Assembly (NCBI RefSeq): GCF_000348985.1
Contig: NC_035929.1
Span: forward strand, 186,001-250,000
Source of the DNA: Huiozyma naganishii CBS 8797
Taxonomy: Eukaryota > Ascomycota > Saccharomycetes > Saccharomycetales > Saccharomycetaceae
DNA: 64,000 nt
Reading direction: 5' to 3'
Part shown: positions 20,601 to 31,257 of the stretch, piece by piece
Layout of the letters: each line of letters begins with the position of its first letter
Numbering within the stretch: position 1 is the first letter of the stretch
Notes under the pieces: generated by a model
What the model saw: the letters and a program-made list of their open reading frames with translations, nothing else
Told to the model about the DNA's origin: nothing
The model's database searches: none
Translations under genes and position numbers: made by a program

Positions 20601-20936
20601 TTTTTCAGAGACGTCTACGGTAACAAGTTTCTATTTTGGTCAGTTATTTTCGGGTTTGCATCCACTTTCCCAGTTGTTTATATCCCAGTCATCAACGACA
20701 AAGTGTTTCTACACAAAGGCATCGGTTACGAATGGGGTATCGCCATTGCATTTACTGTGGCTTTTTGGATTACCTGTGAACTCTACAAGTACTGTAAGAG
20801 ATTGTATTACAAGAATAAATCCAAAGCTCAGAACCCACAGAATGATCTTGAAAAAAGTGTTACAAGAGATCCCTTCCATGCATACAGTTCAGCTACAACT
20901 CTACAAACCGATATTCATGTACTTCCAAAAGAGTAA
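17643..20936 (+). CDS. ENA1: P-type Na+/Li+ efflux ATPase Ena
   Basis: A 1,097-residue plasma-membrane P2D ATPase that exports Na+ and Li+ (and K+ at high pH). The N-terminal cation-ATPase region (ITGVITAVIAINVVIG-type helix pair; LTGESLPVMKD actuator loop) is followed by SDKTGTLTQG with phosphorylated D364, then KGAFEGVLNSC, the MLTGDFPGTAKAIA segment and the hinge TGDGVNDSPSLKMANVGIAMG. C-terminal membrane helices end in a basic cytosolic tail. Length is close to S. cerevisiae Ena1 (1,091). Only one copy is present here, whereas S. cerevisiae strains often carry a tandem array (ENA1-ENA2-ENA5) at the same syntenic site. All catalytic motifs are intact. Salt, pH and glucose control is inferred from the promoter motifs. 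Confidence 0.95.
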   Translation: MSTQDTKEFDDFHNLQVEEIEEYFKTDTVTGLPPNLVTEYQSKYGPNTLGDDAKMDYKAMVIHQICNAMILVLIISMVISFAIHDWITGGVITAVIAINVVIGIYQEYKASKTMNSLKQLSSPSAQLIRSGKSETVPSKEVVPGDICLVKVGDTIPADLRLFECSNFETDEALLTGESLPVMKDPHAVYSQNEYTSVGDRLNIAYSSSTVVKGRAKGIVIKTALSTEIGKIAKSLRGQDGLISKDPNLTFWRNSWVTIKQTVGAFLGTTIGTPLHRKLSKLAILLFFVAVIFAIVVMASQEFKVDRGIAVYAICVALSMIPSSLVVVLTITMSVGAAVMASRHVIIRKLDSLEALGAVNDICSDKTGTLTQGKMVTRRVWIPNFGTLIVGNSNEPFNPNIGGIDLIPRISPFEYKTDDTEDVGILRNFKSLFEHNSLPSELDAELFKEWLNTATLANIANVFKDWETDTWKAHGDPTEIAIQVFATKMDLPRSKLTGEKHAHGGAAKEFNDDKSSSKSSFSDEQDSINLDNAPFKHLAEFPFDSTIKKMSTIYESRETDELCVFTKGAFEGVLNSCEYWYGLQNDELLQLTETDRKFIRKNVDTLSAEGLRVLAFASKSYPNKDLSDDERHQILKDRSVVESKLTFTGLIGIYDPPRSETAGAVKMFHSAGINVHMLTGDFPGTAKAIAQEVGILPVNLYHYPKDVVDIMVMTGLEFDDLSDTEIDKLPVLPLVIARCSPQTKVRMIEALHRREKFCAMTGDGVNDSPSLKMANVGIAMGINGSDVAKDASDIVLSDDNFASILNAVEEGRRMSDNIQKFVLQLLAENVAQALYLIVGLAFQDKDSKSVFPLSPVEVLWIIVVTSCFPAMGLGVEKAAPDLMERPPNDSKAGIFTWEIITDMFVYGVLMAGSCMGSFTSIIYGNDSGNLGRNCNKSFREGCRDVFRARSSAFATMTWCALILAWEVIDLRRSFFRMTPDTDEPVKQFFRDVYGNKFLFWSVIFGFASTFPVVYIPVINDKVFLHKGIGYEWGIAIAFTVAFWITCELYKYCKRLYYKNKSKAQNPQNDLEKSVTRDPFHAYSSATTLQTDIHVLPKE

Positions 20937-21475
20937 TCTTATTGAGAAATCTCAAAGCACACACTGGAAACTATTTCCAATTCCATTATTAATACTTTTA
21001 TATCCTTTATTTTAGTTTAGATAAAAAAAGTCATACAATTAAGTTACACGATTGCATCCGAAGATTTCTTTGAAGTTTTGGGACCTACTCCCCATTACCT
21101 AGAAATATAAGTAATAATACATTCCCGGTTTCCGTTGTGCCAAATACGATCTTGGTTGAGACCCTGATTTCCTGGGGTTTTCTCTTGTGCCTCTTGTTCC
21201 CGATACTATAGAGATCAAGCTCGGCTAGTTTAAAACGTTTTCTTGAAACTTGGTTGTGAATCTCAGAACAATTGCGAAAACAATTAACAGTTTAAGTGAT
21301 AAGCTTTACCGCTTTGATATGTAACCGTAAGCTGTTTCAACTTTCAAAATTAGATAACATAAACGAAAAGGTTGATACAAATGTACACCGAGACGATTAT
21401 TATTATAAAAATGTACACAATAAAAAACAAGAAATAGAGTTTAAATCGTTATGCTAAATTGATGTTTGCGTCATC
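20937..21475. other. Convergent ENA/KRS1 3' interval
   Basis: 539 bp between two convergent genes. It is AT-rich, with TTATTATTATAAAA-like stretches that could serve as polyadenylation signals for both strands. I see no gene, repeat array or RNA structure. Confidence 0.6.
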
Positions 21476-23251
21476 TCATTTTTCTTGCTTTTCGACTTCG
21501 TCTCTCAAGACATCTGGCTTTAAAGTTGGGAACAACAGGACTTCTCTGATGGTGTTAGAGTCGGTCAAAAACATGGCCAATCTATCAATACCACAACCCC
21601 AACCACCGGTTGGAGGTAGACCGTACTCAAGAGCGTTACAGAAAGTTTCGTCAATCAGTTGAGCCTCGTCATCACCTTGATCCTTTTGGTTAGCTTGTTC
21701 TTCGAAACGAGCTCTCTGGTCGAATGGGTCGTTCAATTCAGTGTAAGCGTTACAGATTTCCTTGGTGGCAACAAAGACCTCGAATCTTTCACACAAACCT
21801 GGCTGGTCTCTGGAGTATTTGGCCAATGGTGACATCATTTGAGGATGGCCGAAGATGAAAGTTGGGTTTATACAAGTGTCTTCCAATTCACCGACCAACT
21901 TGTCCAACATTCTTGCATTAGTCAAAGGTGGTGGACAGTCCAGCTTGTGCTTAATCAAAATGTTCTTCAAGAATTCACCGGTCTCCTTGGTGTGTAGCTG
22001 GTCGCCAGCTGGGAATTTGACGTCGAAGACCTTTTCCAATTCTTCAATCATGTTGATTCTCTTCCATGGTCTTTGGAAATTTAGCTCCATTTCAACGTTG
22101 GCGTCGTTTGGATCAGGGTGGTATTTGATGACGTAAGAACCGGTAATCTCCTTGACCATCTCAGAGAACAACAACTCGGTCATGTCCATCAAGTCGTAAA
22201 CGTCGGCGTATGCCTGGTAGAATTCACAGGTAGTGAATTCTGGGTTGTGGGTCATATCGATACCTTCGTTTCTGAACTGTCTCCCAATTTCGTAAACACG
22301 GTCCATACCACCGACAACCAGCTCCTTCAAAAAGAGCTCTGGGGCAATTCTCATGTACATGTCCATGTCCAGATCGTTGTGGTGGGTGACAAAAGGCTTA
22401 GCAGTGGCACCACCGGCGATGACGTTCATCATTGGGGTTTCCACCTCGATGAAGTTTCTCTCGTCCAAGAACTTTCTGATGAAACGGATGATCTGAGAAC
22501 GCTTGATGAAACGACCTCTCGCGTCTTTGTTCATGATCAAATCCAGATAACGCTTTCTGTAACGGGTTTCCTGGTCTTTGAAACCGAAATGGTCCGCTGG
22601 AAGCATGTGTAGACATGGAGTCAACAACTGGATACGGGTGACGAAGACGGAAATTTCACCTTCACCACCTTTCTTTGGCTGAGTTCTACCAACGTAACCT
22701 TCCACACCGACGATGTCACCTCTCTTTAGCAAGGAGTGATCCTTCTCGTAGGCCTCCGCATCGTGGTAGTCCTGCGATTGGGACATCAATTGAACGACGA
22801 CACCGTCGCCGTGGAGCGTGTAGAACTTTAACTTGGAACCTGACTCTCTCTTGGCATGGATTCTACCAGCAACAGAAACAATCTCCTCTGGCAGAGTCTC
22901 ACCCCTCTTCAAGTAGGCGTACTTGCTCAAGAATTCTGGGTTGCTAATCGAGACTTGAAACTTGTGTGGGTATGGGTTTGGCTCCATCGACTTCTTCCAT
23001 GCCTGAACCTGTCTGGACCTGGTTTCGAAGTACTGCGATGGATCCAAGTCGGCAAACATGTCGTCCTTCTTCTTGGGGGCAGCTGGCTTGGGGGGCGCAG
23101 CAGCCTTCTTGGCAGCCTTCTTAGCCTCAACTTGTCTCAACTTAACCCTCTTCTTCAATTCAGATTTGGAGACCATCTCGCCGGTGGCCTCATCCAAGTG
23201 CAAATTGGCGACATTCTCAGCAACTTTCTCGACCTCTTGTGGAGCAGACAT
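21476..23251 (-). CDS. KRS1: Cytosolic lysyl-tRNA synthetase
   Basis: A class IIb synthetase charging tRNA-Lys. 591 residues, the same as S. cerevisiae Krs1 in my recollection. A Lys/Ala-rich N-terminal helix (about 25-60) contributes non-specific tRNA binding. The OB-fold anticodon domain ([20 protein letters not shown]) follows, then class II motif 1 around [23 protein letters not shown], motif 2 [20 protein letters not shown], and motif 3 [15 protein letters not shown] near the C-terminus. The ATG at 23249-23251 gives the family start [21 protein letters not shown]. Its promoter has a Gcn4-type TGACTC (23320-23325), a Tbf1-type AACCCTAA (23285-23292) and an 11-bp inverted repeat, consistent with general amino-acid control. 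Confidence 0.98.
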   Translation of the reverse strand: MSAPQEVEKVAENVANLHLDEATGEMVSKSELKKRVKLRQVEAKKAAKKAAAPPKPAAPKKKDDMFADLDPSQYFETRSRQVQAWKKSMEPNPYPHKFQVSISNPEFLSKYAYLKRGETLPEEIVSVAGRIHAKRESGSKLKFYTLHGDGVVVQLMSQSQDYHDAEAYEKDHSLLKRGDIVGVEGYVGRTQPKKGGEGEISVFVTRIQLLTPCLHMLPADHFGFKDQETRYRKRYLDLIMNKDARGRFIKRSQIIRFIRKFLDERNFIEVETPMMNVIAGGATAKPFVTHHNDLDMDMYMRIAPELFLKELVVGGMDRVYEIGRQFRNEGIDMTHNPEFTTCEFYQAYADVYDLMDMTELLFSEMVKEITGSYVIKYHPDPNDANVEMELNFQRPWKRINMIEELEKVFDVKFPAGDQLHTKETGEFLKNILIKHKLDCPPPLTNARMLDKLVGELEDTCINPTFIFGHPQMMSPLAKYSRDQPGLCERFEVFVATKEICNAYTELNDPFDQRARFEEQANQKDQGDDEAQLIDETFCNALEYGLPPTGGWGCGIDRLAMFLTDSNTIREVLLFPTLKPDVLRDEVEKQEK

Positions 23252-23883
23252 TGCAGTGTATTACGGTAACTTCTCACACTGAGTAACCCTAACCAAGTAC
23301 AACCAAGCTCGGAATGTGATGACTCTTATCGGTGCAATATCCATCGCCAATTCTTGAAAAATTCTTCGAGATCGAATTTTTCAAAAAAAATATAGAAAAT
23401 TTTTCACTCAAAAAAAGAGACAAAAATCTTGAGATCGGGTAACCGCGATGTCTTAACTGTGGTGTCACAACCAAATGCATCGTATGTTAATGGAAAACAG
23501 CACTGCATTCCGGTAGCCTCGCAAAGCGTAGTGTTGTAACGGCGATTGGAAAAGTACCGCTTCGCTGACCGCTCTCTTAACTGCGGAACACACGCTCGAA
23601 ACTGTGTTCAGTATAGCATACTTCCTTTTCTTAATACTGTTTACCCGGTTTCTCATTTTTTAGTAGCAGTTCAAGTCTCGAAACCCTATTCTGAGGAAAG
23701 GTTTCGTACTATTGATGGCAAGATCTTGTGTTCCTTTGAGCCTGAGAGTCAACGTTTACGAGTGGAAGAGCTTATTGGAGTATTTGTCGACTCCGTGTCC
23801 TAGTACCTTTCTTGTTGACTTTTCCCCCTGCTTCTGTTTCTGATTTTTTAGCCTGCTAGGGTTCCGCAACGCAAGAACTTGCC
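23252..23883. promoter_or_regulatory. Divergent KRS1/AKL1 promoter
   Basis: 632 bp. Near KRS1: AACCCTAA (Tbf1 type) 23285-23292; TGACTC (Gcn4 type) 23320-23325; a perfect 11-bp inverted repeat with arms 23354-23364 and 23374-23384, whose arms contain TGAAAAATT like the RRPE element; and an exact Reb1 box CGGGTAA at 23436-23442. Near AKL1: a second Reb1 box TTACCCG at 23641-23647. No gene is supported, although an 85-codon frame exists at 23546-23803. Confidence 0.55.
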
Positions 23884-26625
23884 ATGACCAGTGTCAATCC
23901 TACGGCTTCACTGACTAGCTGTACTGTGGAAAAATACCAACCCGGGAAAGTTATTGTTGTTGGATCGCACAGGGTGGAAATACTACAGTATATTGCCGAG
24001 GGTGGGTTTGCGCAGATATATTCTGTGAAGTTTCTAGAGTACGCCAACGAATTCGACAGAGAGGAATCGCCTGGTTCAAAGGATCAATTGCAGGTCGGAG
24101 ATCTGGCGTGTTTGAAACGAGTGATTGTCCAGGATCAAAATGGGTTAAACGAGCTGCGGAATGAAGTTAATGTGATGAAGAAACTGGTCGGTGCGCCCAA
24201 CATTGTGCAGTACTACGATTCAAACGCTTCGAGGTTGCGGAACGGGACAGACAGCCAGCCGCAGGAAAACAAGTTCGAAGTACTGTTGCTGATGGAACTG
24301 TGTCCCAACAAATCGCTACTGGACTACATGAATCTAAGGCTGGCCACAAAACTGTCCGAACAGGAGATCTTGGAAGTGATGTACGATGTCAGTCTGGCAA
24401 TAGCGCAAATGCATTATTTGAGAAAGCCACTGATTCATAGGGACATAAAGATTGAAAATGTGTTGGTAGACCAGAAGAACCGGTTCAAACTGTGCGACTT
24501 TGGCTCAACGTCCACATGTTTCCCCATGGTAGTAACGCACCGAGATATCGCTTACTTGACACAAAACATATATGTCCATACAACCCCACAGTACAGGTCC
24601 CCCGAAATGATAGACCTTTACAGATGTCTGCCGATAGATGAAAAGTCTGATATATGGGCCCTAGGGATTTTCCTGTACAAGCTACTGTTTTTCACGACTC
24701 CGTTTGAGAGGACTGGTCAATTTGCCATCTTGCACTCAAAATTCGAATTCCCACAGAACAACTACTCCTTCAAGCTAATCAATTTGATTATTGTGATGCT
24801 TTCGGAAAACCCGAACTTGAGACCCAACATTTACCAAGTGTTGCATCAAATATGTCAGTTGAAACAAGTTCCTATTCCTATCGCGGACAAATATGGACTT
24901 GGCGCTTACAATTTTGACTATTACATGCTTTTCCAGAATAACTTACAAAAAGTGCAGGTCGATATGTTTAATATCAAGAGGAAACAGTTTGAACACAACG
25001 GCCAATTAGACGAAAGCGATACAAAAACATTGGATCAGTTGTTTATGAATACATTCCAAGTGGTATCAACGATGCCCATTCCCGCTGGGAATGTATCAAG
25101 GGACGTGGACTCACAAGAAAATATCATGACGAACAAGCCCGGTAGCATTGGCGAGAATTATTACCCAACGGTCAACGAGCTGAACAGATACATCGATGAA
25201 CACGAAGAAAACGGTTCCGCTGCCGCAGAAAATATCCAACAACCGTGGAATGGAGCGCCAACAGGTGGAGACCCCTTCCATATCAGTTCAAGGCCTGAGG
25301 AACCGGAAACAAACAGGATACATAGAGGGCAGCTTAACAGCTCCAATTCTTTGACATCCTCTTCTTCTGAGGATGTCGAGGATGCAACGGGGCAAGGTAA
25401 ACGTGTTTTTGGGGTAGCTCAATCTCCCATACCGGGGGCAGCTAGTCCTGTTGTAGAGACGGTTCCTAATGCTCCGTTGAAACAGTACAAATCAAACAAT
25501 CCATTCCCCAGGATGGGCTACGATCAGCCCGCCGTGAACGTTGATGCTGGGCCCAATAGCTCTGCATTTTTTGCAGAGACAGCAGCACAATCGTTGTCAC
25601 ATGCCCGGGCGCAGTCACAGCAACCGCAACCGCAACAGCCACAAGAAATATCGCAACACACAAGCCAGCGCTCTTATGGAGTCACTCAAGATGCAGCGTC
25701 TCTCATCTACGCGAATAAATACGGCGAGGGAGTTTCGGTAGTTCCCCATCAAAAACAATACATTCCCGCCACGAGACCTGCCATGCAACCTGTTGCCCAA
25801 ACATTAACCTCCAGTCAACAACAACAAATTTCTCAACAAACGCAGTGCGAACAGGTGCAACAACAACAAAAACAACAGCAGCAGCAACATATGATACAAC
25901 AAGCTCAAGAACAGACGCAACACATGCAGCAACAACAACAGAACCAACAACAGAACCAACAACAGTCTCAAATGCTACCCCCACCAGTACCACCTCATCC
26001 CAAGCGCCATGCACAGGCATCTGTGACGTCGCAGAGAAGTGAGGGGTCTACGGAAAGTACTGTTAAACCCAAGGAAACCCCTTCGAACAGTATGTCTCCG
26101 CCTCCTATGGCCCCTCGTCCAAATCATCATTTGGGCGAATCCCTAATTGATTTGTCGCCAACGAAAGAAACTCCTCAGGCGAAACCCAAAAAAAGACCCT
26201 CTGACGAGAGCAAAAACACACATTTTCAGAACAAAAACGAGAATTCAAGGGTCAGAAGGAGTGTCAGTATGAGCAGCTCTCATCGGAATCCACTTATAGA
26301 GCCACCGACCAGTGAATCAATCGACATAGATCTCGATGCATTGAAACGGAAATCCCTCGATGTGCGGCTGCAAAAGATAAAAGTTAATGATTCCAAGAGG
26401 GGTCAGTCACCACTAAGTGAGTCACACCGCAGCAGTGGTTCGAAAGCTAGTGGTACTACAGGTACTCAACCGCTTTCTGCTGATTCGATATCAGATATTA
26501 AGAGGGACATTTCAAGAGCGCGGCAGTCTCTCGATTTGGAGCGTGTAAGAAAGGAGGCGATGGCACAGGATCCGGGAACTCGAAAGAAGCATTTGTTTTC
26601 GTTGTTCAGGAATGAGAAGAGGTGA
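23884..26625 (+). CDS. AKL1: Ark1/Prk1-family Ser/Thr kinase Akl1
   Basis: A cytosolic kinase of the Numb-associated kinase family that phosphorylates endocytic coat and actin-patch proteins and is linked to flippase-kinase control. 913 residues. The kinase domain spans about 30-330: glycine loop AEGGFAQIYSV (38-48), ACLKRV with the ATP-binding Lys78, HRDIKIENV with catalytic D187, CDFGSTSTCFP, and the activation/P+1 segment TTPQYRSPEMIDLYR. The long C-terminal tail has polyproline runs (PPPVPPHP, PPPMAPRP), an NNPFPRMG segment and a glutamine-rich tract (about 25815-25976), and is likely disordered. It is shorter than S. cerevisiae Akl1 (about 1,108), the difference lying in the tail. In S. 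cerevisiae AKL1 is YBR059C on the sister block, so its place between KRS1 and EHD3 marks interleaved duplicate loss. Confidence 0.93.
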   Translation: MTSVNPTASLTSCTVEKYQPGKVIVVGSHRVEILQYIAEGGFAQIYSVKFLEYANEFDREESPGSKDQLQVGDLACLKRVIVQDQNGLNELRNEVNVMKKLVGAPNIVQYYDSNASRLRNGTDSQPQENKFEVLLLMELCPNKSLLDYMNLRLATKLSEQEILEVMYDVSLAIAQMHYLRKPLIHRDIKIENVLVDQKNRFKLCDFGSTSTCFPMVVTHRDIAYLTQNIYVHTTPQYRSPEMIDLYRCLPIDEKSDIWALGIFLYKLLFFTTPFERTGQFAILHSKFEFPQNNYSFKLINLIIVMLSENPNLRPNIYQVLHQICQLKQVPIPIADKYGLGAYNFDYYMLFQNNLQKVQVDMFNIKRKQFEHNGQLDESDTKTLDQLFMNTFQVVSTMPIPAGNVSRDVDSQENIMTNKPGSIGENYYPTVNELNRYIDEHEENGSAAAENIQQPWNGAPTGGDPFHISSRPEEPETNRIHRGQLNSSNSLTSSSSEDVEDATGQGKRVFGVAQSPIPGAASPVVETVPNAPLKQYKSNNPFPRMGYDQPAVNVDAGPNSSAFFAETAAQSLSHARAQSQQPQPQQPQEISQHTSQRSYGVTQDAASLIYANKYGEGVSVVPHQKQYIPATRPAMQPVAQTLTSSQQQQISQQTQCEQVQQQQKQQQQQHMIQQAQEQTQHMQQQQQNQQQNQQQSQMLPPPVPPHPKRHAQASVTSQRSEGSTESTVKPKETPSNSMSPPPMAPRPNHHLGESLIDLSPTKETPQAKPKKRPSDESKNTHFQNKNENSRVRRSVSMSSSHRNPLIEPPTSESIDIDLDALKRKSLDVRLQKIKVNDSKRGQSPLSESHRSSGSKASGTTGTQPLSADSISDIKRDISRARQSLDLERVRKEAMAQDPGTRKKHLFSLFRNEKR

Positions 26626-26870
26626 CTTAGGAAGGAAGTTACAGCGACAGACATTCTATACAATATTATATAACCAGCTCATGTCATTCATCATAGTTAC
26701 ATGTAGTAACCCATAGTTTCTTGCTGGGGAAACGCTGTTACCCGAAGACCGCAGAACTGCGAATTAAAATACATGGTACCGGAGATGATTGTTAGAGATG
26801 GGGTAAAGGAATAGTCGTATATAAGAGGGAGTTAGGTGGGCCACTGTATTTGCAATTGAGTGGAGAAGCA

Positions 26871-28385
26871 ATGTTAAGAGTTGGCACAAAGCAGCGGTTT
26901 GCAAAGACGACTCTTTCATTTTTCGGTAAACGTACTAAGATGGGTAGTTCTGCTGCTGGTGTCGCTGCCCAAGAACCTCCGGTCTTGTTCAACGTCAATG
27001 ACAAGGCTCGTGTTGTGACGTTGAATCGCCCAGCAAAATTGAATGCCCTCAATACACAGATGTGCACGTTGATGTTCCAAACTCTGAATGAGTACTCGAA
27101 ATCAGATTCGGCGAATCTAATTATCATAAAGTCATCTAATTTCCCAAGATCTTTATGCGCAGGGGGTGATGTAGCATCAGTGGCAATGGACAACCTGGCC
27201 GGTGAAGCCAAGAGGTCTGTCGAGTTTTTCACTTCCGAATATTCGTTAAATTACCAATTGGCTACTTTCAACAAGCCCACCATTTCAATAATGGACGGCA
27301 TTACTATGGGGGGCGGTGTTGGGGTATCGATACATTCTCCTTTCCGTATTGCCACAGAAAATACCAAATGGGCTATGCCTGAGATGGACATTGGGTTCTT
27401 TCCAGATGTTGGCACAACTTTTGCTCTACCCAGGGTGCTCACACTAGCAAACTTACATGGACAAATGAGTCTGTACCTGTGTTTGACGGGAGATGTTTTG
27501 AGTGGTGAAGATGCGTATATGCTGGGATTAGCCTCGCACTACGTATCTCACGAAAACCTCAAGGAACTCGAAGTTCGGTTGAGCGAAATTGATGCACCCG
27601 ATGTCGTTGAACTAAATGACGCCAACACCGGCCCCTCCGCTTTATACGACATGATTGACCGTTCAATTAAAGAGTTTGGACAGCCCAGATTTCCACCGAA
27701 CTATAAATTTAGGTTTTCCGATGCACAATTGAGTGTAATTGAGAAATGCTTCGATATTAAGAAATTGACCAGTGTCGAAGACCTGATCGCTAGCTTGGAG
27801 GCATTTTACAACGGTTCCGCTGAATCCAAGACTTTTGCCAATGAGGTAAAAGATAGATTAATGACGAAGTCTCTTTCATCGATGGGTGTTGCCCTTCGGT
27901 TGCTGCAAGAAAATTCGAAGGACCACGTAGAGTCGGCCATCAGACGGGATTTATTCACGGCTGCGAATATGTGCTACAATTTTGAAGGTTTGTGCGAGTT
28001 CTCTGAAGCTACAAAGCATAAATTAGTGGATAAGTCTAGAACACCGTACCCCTGGAAACTAGACAAGCCATTGACAAGTTCCCAGGTAACCTCTTTGACG
28101 TCTATCAAACCATCTATCACTGCGAATTTGTGGCCTAATAACGTCAATGTTACCTGGAAGGATTACCCATTTCACCTGAACTACCAGTTACCTACTGAAA
28201 AACTTATTGAACAGCATATCAAAAAGAGTGAAGGGAACGGAAAACTCGATCTTGCTAATTTTCAGAACAGCTTACTCAACGTAAACCCCAATACAAAAGA
28301 CAAGTTAGGAATGAAAATGATCCTCGACAACATAATCAGAAGGAAATGCACCGAAGTAGACAAAGCTATCAGGTGGGTTGAATGA
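26871..28385 (+). CDS. EHD3: 3-hydroxyisobutyryl-CoA hydrolase, mitochondrial
   Basis: A crotonase-superfamily thioesterase of the valine-degradation type, in mitochondria (also reported as a mitoribosome-associated protein in yeast). 504 residues from ATG 26871; the frame extends to 26850 only via TTG. The N-terminus MLRVGTKQRFAKTTLSFFGKR is a typical basic presequence. Crotonase-fold blocks: VVTLNRPAKLNALNTQM, SLCAGGDVAS (oxyanion hole), MDGITMGGGVGVSIHS and PEMDIGFFPDVGTT with the catalytic acidic region, then the hydrolase-specific C-terminal part ending KAIRWVE. Length is close to S. cerevisiae (500). An exact Reb1 box TTACCCG (26738-26744) lies 127 bp upstream. It converges with ARO3. 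Confidence 0.95.
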   Translation: MLRVGTKQRFAKTTLSFFGKRTKMGSSAAGVAAQEPPVLFNVNDKARVVTLNRPAKLNALNTQMCTLMFQTLNEYSKSDSANLIIIKSSNFPRSLCAGGDVASVAMDNLAGEAKRSVEFFTSEYSLNYQLATFNKPTISIMDGITMGGGVGVSIHSPFRIATENTKWAMPEMDIGFFPDVGTTFALPRVLTLANLHGQMSLYLCLTGDVLSGEDAYMLGLASHYVSHENLKELEVRLSEIDAPDVVELNDANTGPSALYDMIDRSIKEFGQPRFPPNYKFRFSDAQLSVIEKCFDIKKLTSVEDLIASLEAFYNGSAESKTFANEVKDRLMTKSLSSMGVALRLLQENSKDHVESAIRRDLFTAANMCYNFEGLCEFSEATKHKLVDKSRTPYPWKLDKPLTSSQVTSLTSIKPSITANLWPNNVNVTWKDYPFHLNYQLPTEKLIEQHIKKSEGNGKLDLANFQNSLLNVNPNTKDKLGMKMILDNIIRRKCTEVDKAIRWVE

Positions 28386-28570
28386 ATCGAATGAATGTAA
28401 CGGCTTGTAAATATAAGGGCTACACCCGCACATACTAATCAAAACAAAAAAGAAATATTCATTACTACACGATCGACTCGCTCACTCAACCTTGGGTAAT
28501 CGGCAAGCAACAATGTTGATCGATAAATACATTCATAGACTATTTATAAGGAGATTTCTATTACAATTGC

Positions 28571-29692
<1,122 letters not shown>

Positions 29693-29821
29693 TTATGGGT
29701 AGTTGTTTGGTGTGGTTTTTTCCTGAGATTGAACCGTAGAGAATAACAGATGTAACCGACAAAAACCTCCAACCAATTTTGTTATATACAGCGAAACAGT
29801 TCCAACTGTAGATCGAATCAC

Positions 29822-29994
29822 TGACTCATTTGAAGTGAGTGTCATGAAAAATTTTTCACTGTGACTGGAGAAAATCCATTACCCGAAGCTGCATCAACTA
29901 GCGCTTTTTAGGTAACGAGAAGCAAGGTTCTTCGGCCCCAATGTCTACTTACACAGGGTCATTGAGTCGTTGACCATTTCATGCTTACGGGTAA
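29822..29994. promoter_or_regulatory. ARO3 upstream control region (Gcn4, RRPE-like, Reb1)
   Basis: TGACTCA (29822-29828) is a full Gcn4 site 133 bp before the ARO3 ATG, and a second half-type TGAGTC is at 29963-29968. TGAAAAATTTTTCA (29845-29858) is a 14-bp palindrome containing the RRPE core. TTACCCG (29879-29885) and CGGGTAA (29988-29994) are exact Reb1 boxes in opposite orientation. From memory, ARO3 of S. cerevisiae is a direct Gcn4 target, so the arrangement makes sense. Confidence 0.7.
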
Positions 29995-30363
29995 AATGGT
30001 CAATCTCATTGAAAGAAACGATAATACTGCGTGTCCAAGGTAGAATCTCAGGAATTTTTTTTATATTATTCTCAGGTCACCTCATAAACGGGTGCCCATT
30101 ATCTATGTATACCTCCAACAACAGGAGAGCTGCAATCTATCTTGAGGTAAAGATAACCTCCCGTATCTTACAATTCATTTTCCCTCATTATAGGCACTGC
30201 GTATCTTGTCCAAACTTTATAACTGTTTCTTCCTATAAAAAATGGTATTTTTAGGGTGCCTTTTGAAAATGCACCTCAGTTCATTGAATAATGTGTGCCG
30301 AATCAGGGTCTCAAGGAACTGCTTGAACCGCCGGAGGTTATGAACATCAAAAGATGCAAAAAA

Positions 30364-30435
30364 AGGTCCTACCCGGATTCGAACCGGGGTTGTCCGGATC
30401 AAAACCGAAAGTGATAACCACTACACTATAGGACC
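30364..30435 (-). tRNA. tRNA-Gln (anticodon UUG)
   Basis: 72 nt, intronless. The acceptor stem GGTCCTA/TAGGACC closes with seven pairs and discriminator U. A box TAGTGTAGTGGTTAT and B box GGTTCGAATCC are intact, and the anticodon loop reads TTTTGAT giving UUG. A run of T follows immediately on the minus strand (five A residues, 30359-30363, on the plus strand), acting as the Pol III terminator. It stands between ARO3 and PRP6. Confidence 0.97.
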
Positions 30436-31257
30436 AGACAATTTGATTTTTTGTGATAAATTATTAGTCATATATAGATAACTAACTGATAGATCTAGTC
30501 ACTCTATAAATAACGCTTGGTCTCTTTATCAGAGAACACCAACATTCATACGAGTACATACGTACATACCGGTTTATATACGTGAGAGTGAAATGCCGTC
30601 TACTCGCTCGCTTGATGTCTACGTAACGTTAGCGCCGAGCAAGGTAATGATCTAATTCTTATTTAGGTCATGATGTAGGTGTTACTACATTACATTTTTT
30701 AAAAAATCTGAGAACAACTATTTTAAGCAGTTGACATCATGGGATTTACAAATTTTTGCGCCGTAGAACTGCAAGTACGGTAACCACAACATTGCTTTCC
30801 CATTTCCCAAAAGTCTTCCCTTTTTATTTCATTATAACGCTGTTTTTTGAGAGGCGAAGAAACTTCTCTATCTACAGCTTGGAATAAACACAACTTTCAA
30901 TAATTGCCAATTGAGATACCTCCAAAAACCCTTATATTTCCGCCCTTTCTCGATATTTGAAGAAGTTTTTTCTATAAAGTCCCTTCCCTATGGGAGTGTG
31001 TGTAATTTCACTATGTTTCAGCCAGATAGGTTCGTTATCAATTTATTAGTCTAAAAGATATACTGTTGAGAGAACTGGGCCAGGAAATCGATCTATATAG
31101 GTGTGTGTATATGTATGTATAGAACAACTCATCCTTAGGAATACAGAAATTGTTATTGAAAAATAAAAATTTACATGTAACTCAGCTCCAAAAAACGAGA
31201 TGACCTATAGTTGTAATAAGAACGTTTTGCCTAACCTTAGGTTTAATCTCTCCAGTT
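30436..31257. other. Interval between tRNA-Gln and PRP6
   Basis: 822 bp, AT-rich. No coding region, LTR or snoRNA signature is convincing. The last ~100 bp must hold the PRP6 promoter and leader; no TATA or named factor site is clear. The flanking 29690-30363 segment holds the ARO3 control region and a further ~370 bp in which I see nothing. Confidence 0.55.

Noticed and set aside
23546..23803. 85-codon ORF upstream of AKL1
   Set aside because: No family resemblance (checked mentally against Tsc3, which neighbours AKL1 in S. cerevisiae), and it contains a Reb1 site. Treated as promoter.
30436..31257. LTR or retrotransposon remnant next to tRNA-Gln
   Set aside because: No TG...CA terminal repeats, duplicated target site or gag/pol fragment was seen, although tRNA flanks are favoured Ty targets.
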